Source of the DNA: Bacteroidales bacterium
Lineage (GTDB): Bacteria > Bacteroidota > Bacteroidia > Bacteroidales > UBA932
NCBI GenBank assembly: GCA_017630155.1
Contig: JAGBVU010000001.1
Location: 62,001 to 126,000, forward strand
Reading direction: 5' to 3'
DNA length: 64,000 nt
Shown one piece after another: positions 60,577 to 64,000 of this stretch. The notes under the pieces were generated by a model. That model was not told the origin of the DNA. It did no database searches and was given only the letters and a program-made list of their open reading frames with translations. The first letter of the stretch is position 1. The number at the start of each line of letters is the position of its first letter. Position numbers and translations under genes: made by a program.

Positions 60577-61872
60577 ATGGGGATTTTTAACAGAGGGAGT
60601 GAGATAAAAGCACTCCAGGAACAAATCAAAGAACTGAAAGGGTACTATGATCAGGGTGCAAATGCGGAGAATAAATACCTCCGACAGTTGATGAGAACAC
60701 AAACTAATATGGTGGAGTTCGCATCATTCAAGAGACAACAACTATTCGAGGCATACCAGACCAATACCGCCATCTTTGGTATCGTTGATAGGATAGCGAA
60801 GGCAGTAGGTGAACTTGGTAGATACATCGAGCTTGTAGATGCTGAAGATAATGTGATAGAGCAACATAAACTTCTGGATGTTCTCAAGAGGCCAAACGAC
60901 AGGATGAAACTCAAGACCTTCCTTTATGCCTGGGCAACCAACTACCTTGTGTTCGGTGATGCCTTTGTATATGCGAAGAAGGCACTCGGCAAGGATAGAG
61001 GAAACATCTCCGAGATGTATGTGATGTCTGGGCAAGAGGTGAATATTGCCAAGGGTAATGAGAGTAACATCATAAAAGGGGTGTTTATCAACGGAGATAT
61101 ACACGATTCTATTAAACCTTCGGAGTATTTTCAATCCTTCATCTACAACCTTGATAGTACCTCTCTATATGGCTTTTCTCCCCTCATCGCTGCTGCTTAT
61201 GATGTGCAGCTCATAAAGTCTGGAAAGGAGAGATTGAATACTGCCCTCACCAATGGCGGTGTGTCAGCAATAATCACACCGGCAAGGGATAAGGATGGTT
61301 TTGTAGTACCACAGACTGCCGATGCAGTAGAGGATGAACTGAATAGCAAGAAGAATGTAAACAAAAACAAATTCTTCCGCCAGGCCATAGAGGTGCATCA
61401 GTTAGGTAATACACCTGTAGACCTCTCCATCCTTGATAGCAGCAAAGAAAGTGTAACTGCATTATGTTTCGCGTATGGCATACCTGTAGATCTCTACTAT
61501 GGTCAGAGCAAGTATGAGAATGCGAAGGAGGCGAAGAAGGCCCTGTATGAGAGTGCAGCCATCCCTTTGCTTGAGCAGTTCCTGGAAGATTTCCATTACT
61601 TTGCTATGGTGGATAGGAGTGGTAAGACACCCAAGTATGATGCCGAGTTAGAGAAGTTACACTTCATCATCAACACCGACAAGGTGGATGTATTGAAGTC
61701 AAATCCTGTGGAGATGCTCCAGGCATATAACCTCGCAGGGGCCACTCTTAACGAGAAGAGAGACCTTCTCGGACTTTCAGAAATAGAGGAGGACTATGCC
61801 AATGAACCGATGATTCCTCTCGGTACTCAATTCGGGGATGTGTCCTATGACTTTAATGAGCCTACCGAGTAA
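60577..61872 (+). CDS. Phage portal protein, HK97 family
   Basis: 431 residues. HK97-type portal pattern: TNTAIFGIVDRIAKAVGEL, LLDVLKRPNDRM, ATNYLVFGDAFVYAKKALG, LYYGQSKYENAKEAKKALYE and a C-terminal NLAGATLNEKRDLLGLSEIE. It forms the dodecameric portal of the head. The next gene begins at the last base of its stop. Confidence 0.92.
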   Translation: MGIFNRGSEIKALQEQIKELKGYYDQGANAENKYLRQLMRTQTNMVEFASFKRQQLFEAYQTNTAIFGIVDRIAKAVGELGRYIELVDAEDNVIEQHKLLDVLKRPNDRMKLKTFLYAWATNYLVFGDAFVYAKKALGKDRGNISEMYVMSGQEVNIAKGNESNIIKGVFINGDIHDSIKPSEYFQSFIYNLDSTSLYGFSPLIAAAYDVQLIKSGKERLNTALTNGGVSAIITPARDKDGFVVPQTADAVEDELNSKKNVNKNKFFRQAIEVHQLGNTPVDLSILDSSKESVTALCFAYGIPVDLYYGQSKYENAKEAKKALYESAAIPLLEQFLEDFHYFAMVDRSGKTPKYDAELEKLHFIINTDKVDVLKSNPVEMLQAYNLAGATLNEKRDLLGLSEIEEDYANEPMIPLGTQFGDVSYDFNEPTE

Positions 61873-62651
61873 TGAAGAAACGAATATCATCTACCCAGAG
61901 GGCAAGGTTGGCAATAGCAAGACAACAAGCCTTGCAGAAGTCCCTTGCCTTTGAGAGGGCATTGAAGAGGCAGAGGGGTAAGGCCATATCGGAGGCTATA
62001 TCCCGACTGCAGGGTGTCCCTCCATCACGATGGGATAGTGAGGTACATATAGAGGAGCCATATCTGCACAAGATGTATGAGGACTTGTATATCAATACCG
62101 GAGTGGATGCAGCAAGGCAGACTGTTAATGACTTTCTATCACGCAAGGAGGAAGGGGATGACCTCTATATCAATTCCATCTTGCAGTGGACTCGCACTCA
62201 CCTGGGGGCAAGGATAGTCCTCTCAAACAAGAGCATCAATAAGTGGTTAGCAGACCTCTGCCGGAGAGTGTATGAAGATAATAGGACTGAAGGCATTGAG
62301 AAGGTTACACAACTGATGTATGCCGAGGTGGAAGATAAATGGAAGTCTATCCGAGAGTGGGAGGTAAGGCGAATAGCACAGACCGAGACAATGAAGTCCT
62401 TGAATGTAGCAAGGGCGGAGAGTATGAATGCTCTCGGTGTACAATATACCAAAACTTGGTCTATATCCGGTAATAATACCAGGCAGAGTCACCAGGTGAT
62501 GGATGGTATCACTTTGGATCAAGGGGAATTATTCATTGTTAATGGATACAAGATGTCCGAGCCGATGGATGAGTCATACGGAGCAGATGCAGCAGAGGTG
62601 ATAAATTGTGCCTGTTCGCTGATATACCTTCCGAAGAATCCTGTCATATAA
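61872..62651 (+). CDS. MuF-type head morphogenesis protein
   Basis: 259 residues. The C-terminal region RRIAQTETMKSLNVARAESM, then KTWSISGNNTRQSHQVMDG and CACSLIYLP match the phage Mu gpF/SPP1 gp7 minor head domain. It is probably a head-assembly protein carried in a few copies. The N-terminal 120 residues are helical. Confidence 0.8.
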   Translation: MKKRISSTQRARLAIARQQALQKSLAFERALKRQRGKAISEAISRLQGVPPSRWDSEVHIEEPYLHKMYEDLYINTGVDAARQTVNDFLSRKEEGDDLYINSILQWTRTHLGARIVLSNKSINKWLADLCRRVYEDNRTEGIEKVTQLMYAEVEDKWKSIREWEVRRIAQTETMKSLNVARAESMNALGVQYTKTWSISGNNTRQSHQVMDGITLDQGELFIVNGYKMSEPMDESYGADAAEVINCACSLIYLPKNPVI

Positions 62652-62674
62652 CACTTCTTTTGTTCTCCTTTTTG

Positions 62675-62712
62675 GGGGATAGGGTGCAAAATGTGTCCTA
62701 TTCCCTTTTTTT
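62675..62712 (+). terminator. Terminator between MuF and capsid genes
   Basis: A 9-bp stem GGGGATAGG/CCTATTCCC (one G-T pair), loop of 13, then TTTTTTT. It splits the head operon and suggests separate transcription of the capsid gene. Confidence 0.8.
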
Positions 62713-62789
62713 ATGTTCTACAGAGTGAACAACCCTCACATTATTAACTATTTATGAACGAAATTTGTAATGAACAATAAAAAAATACT

Positions 62790-64000
62790 ATGCCAGAGAA
62801 TAGAGAATATAAGAGTTTACTTATACGCGAACTCAAATCAGAGAAGAGGGGTGAGAGTCTGTACATCAAGGGGTATGGAGCATACTTCGGAAATGAAGAC
62901 TCGTATGGGGATATTATACAGGCTGGAGCCTTCGCAGCATTCCTTCAGATGGATGATGCCAAGAGGATAAAGCTCTGTTGGCAACACGATCTATCAGAGG
63001 TGATAGGAGTTATCACCGAGATGAGGGAGGATGAGAAGGGATTATACTTCGAGGCGAAGATCAGCGACACTACCAGAGGTAGGGATGCTGCAGCACTCCT
63101 GGAGGATGGTGCTATTGATGAGTTCTCAATAGGCTACCGAGTCATTGATGCAGAACCGATAGAAGGAAATAAGAGATTGCTCAAGTCTATCTATCTGTAT
63201 GAAATTAGTCTGGTATCAAGGGCAGCCAATCCAAAGGCGAAACTTTTAGAAAAAGAGAAAAAAGAAGAAAATCAAAATAACATTATTAACCACAATCAAA
63301 ATCATAGGACTATGGATGAATTGATGAAAAAACTGCAAGAGGACTTGGCAAAAGAGACTGCAGCAAGAGAAGACTTGGAGAAGAAACTTCAGGAGATGAA
63401 AGAGGGGAAAGAAGATGCAGAGAAGATGCAGACTTCTATCGATAACCTTGACAACTCAATCAAAGATCTTGAGGCGAAGATCGAGGAGATGAAGAAAAAA
63501 GAGAAAGAAGTAAAAGACTTCGCAACTGCTCTTGATGCTGCTTTGATCGAGAGTAAATCGGACATTGAAGCAATGATGAAGAAAAACGATGGTTGCATTT
63601 CTTTGAAATTCGCTACCACAGATGTTACTAACCACTCATTCGGTGTTCAGCAGGCACAAGGTGTAGATGCTGCACCTATTCTACCTTATGCCTTCTTGAC
63701 CAACCTTCCTCGCGTTCAGAGGACAGGAACAAAGGTCGCTTGGCTCGAAGGTAATGATGTAGATAAGACCGGGTATATCTCGGAGATCGCATCAGGTACT
63801 GAGAGTACATATGCCGTTACCGAAAAGCAGAGAAACTTTGCTAAAATCGGCACTTTCTTGAAGATCTCAAGCGAGTTACAATCTTTCCTTCCCCTTGTTG
63901 CAGACTGGGCTAAAAACTACGCATATAGCAAACTACAAGCAAAGGCTGATAACCTTGTATTCACCGGTGTCGGTGCAGATGGTACAAAACCTTCGGAGGT
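62790..64000 (+). CDS. Prohead protease-scaffold-major capsid protein fusion (partial)
   Basis: One open frame of at least 403 codons running off the window. Residues about 1-155 are an HK97 prohead protease: LYIKGYGAYFGNEDSYGDII, CWQHDLSEVIGV (catalytic His), DEFSIGYRVIDAEP (catalytic Ser region). Then comes a charged coiled coil (MDELMKKLQEDLAKETAARE and onwards, about 175-285) as scaffold. After that LPYAFLTNLPRVQRTG and the start of the HK97-fold capsid follow. A Met at 63312, after an Asn/Gln-rich linker, could serve as an internal start for a separate scaffold-capsid product. Confidence 0.88.
   Translation, partial: MPENREYKSLLIRELKSEKRGESLYIKGYGAYFGNEDSYGDIIQAGAFAAFLQMDDAKRIKLCWQHDLSEVIGVITEMREDEKGLYFEAKISDTTRGRDAAALLEDGAIDEFSIGYRVIDAEPIEGNKRLLKSIYLYEISLVSRAANPKAKLLEKEKKEENQNNIINHNQNHRTMDELMKKLQEDLAKETAAREDLEKKLQEMKEGKEDAEKMQTSIDNLDNSIKDLEAKIEEMKKKEKEVKDFATALDAALIESKSDIEAMMKKNDGCISLKFATTDVTNHSFGVQQAQGVDAAPILPYAFLTNLPRVQRTGTKVAWLEGNDVDKTGYISEIASGTESTYAVTEKQRNFAKIGTFLKISSELQSFLPLVADWAKNYAYSKLQAKADNLVFTGVGADGTKPSE

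Larger units (their letters stand above)
43670..64000 (+). mobile_element. Siphovirus-like prophage, left part
   Basis: A contiguous run of phage genes in the order integrase, repressor, early regulators, recombination/replication, accessory genes, methyltransferase, terminase, portal, head protease/capsid. It begins at tRNA-Arg(CCT) and continues past the window end. The module order is that of lambdoid/HK97-type temperate phages of Bacteroidetes. Tail, lysis and the right attachment site are not in view. Left boundary inferred from the tRNA. Confidence 0.9.

Overview
The window reads as a bacterial chromosome of the order Bacteroidales (phylum Bacteroidota) carrying the left part of an integrated siphovirus-type prophage. 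Evidence for the host: nearly every promoter-like site has the Bacteroidetes -7 box TAnnTTTG, several with a TTTG -33 box 19-20 bases upstream; Shine-Dalgarno sites are weak or absent; exported proteins are cleaved just before Gln (FGQ, SGQ, EAQ) or carry lipoboxes; and there is a GLUG-repeat surface lipoprotein preceded by a tiny peptide gene. I cannot fix the genus.

1-43.6 kb is chromosome. It holds a queD-polA-rsmG block; a PLP aminotransferase; a LOG-family protein; a tandem nagA pair whose downstream copy has lost most catalytic residues; an M28 peptidase; and a five-gene operon of uncharacterised exported proteins (9.07-13.53 kb). These are followed by a stand-alone trpB with a leader peptide containing tandem Trp codons and an attenuator; dnaK; panB plus a pseudouridine synthase; nadD-gmk; class II aldolase; an LPP20-like lipoprotein; grpE-dnaJ-M23 peptidase-anmK; rplS and tRNA-Arg(ACG). 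Next come a GC-rich tandem-repeat block, the GLUG lipoprotein, reverse rubrerythrin, a peptide deformylase with a lipoprotein signal, and three small hypothetical genes (one resembling a lone PurL C-terminal domain). The block ends with tRNA-Leu(GAG), an M14-M81-cutC operon, a 2-hydroxyacid dehydrogenase, a split ChrA transporter, a guaA lacking a functional glutaminase domain, typA, yceD-rpmF and tRNA-Arg(CCT).

43.7-64.0 kb is prophage, entered at tRNA-Arg(CCT) and running off the window. Order: tyrosine integrase; a leftward repressor operon that also carries a secreted protein and a lipoprotein (likely lysogenic-conversion cargo); a lysis-lysogeny switch with three odd palindromes around a Bacteroidetes promoter; early regulators; a tRNA-like element; a recombination/replication set (Rad52-like, Gp157-like, SSB, NinB-like, DUF-type replication protein); and a PAPS-reductase-like protein. 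An accessory stretch of very small overlapping genes follows, with a nonapeptide-repeat solenoid protein, a DUF2829/Tad2 anti-Thoeris candidate and an ASCH protein. Then come a ParB-DNA methyltransferase fusion interrupted at a run of eight G, a PLD-like protein, TerS, TerL, portal, a MuF-type protein and a single-frame prohead protease-scaffold-capsid fusion truncated by the window end.

The observations I would follow first are the poly-G switch in the phage methyltransferase, the Tad2 homologue and its small-gene neighbourhood, the trp attenuator, the exported deformylase, the glutaminase-less GuaA, the NagA pseudoenzyme, and the tRNA-like element in the prophage.
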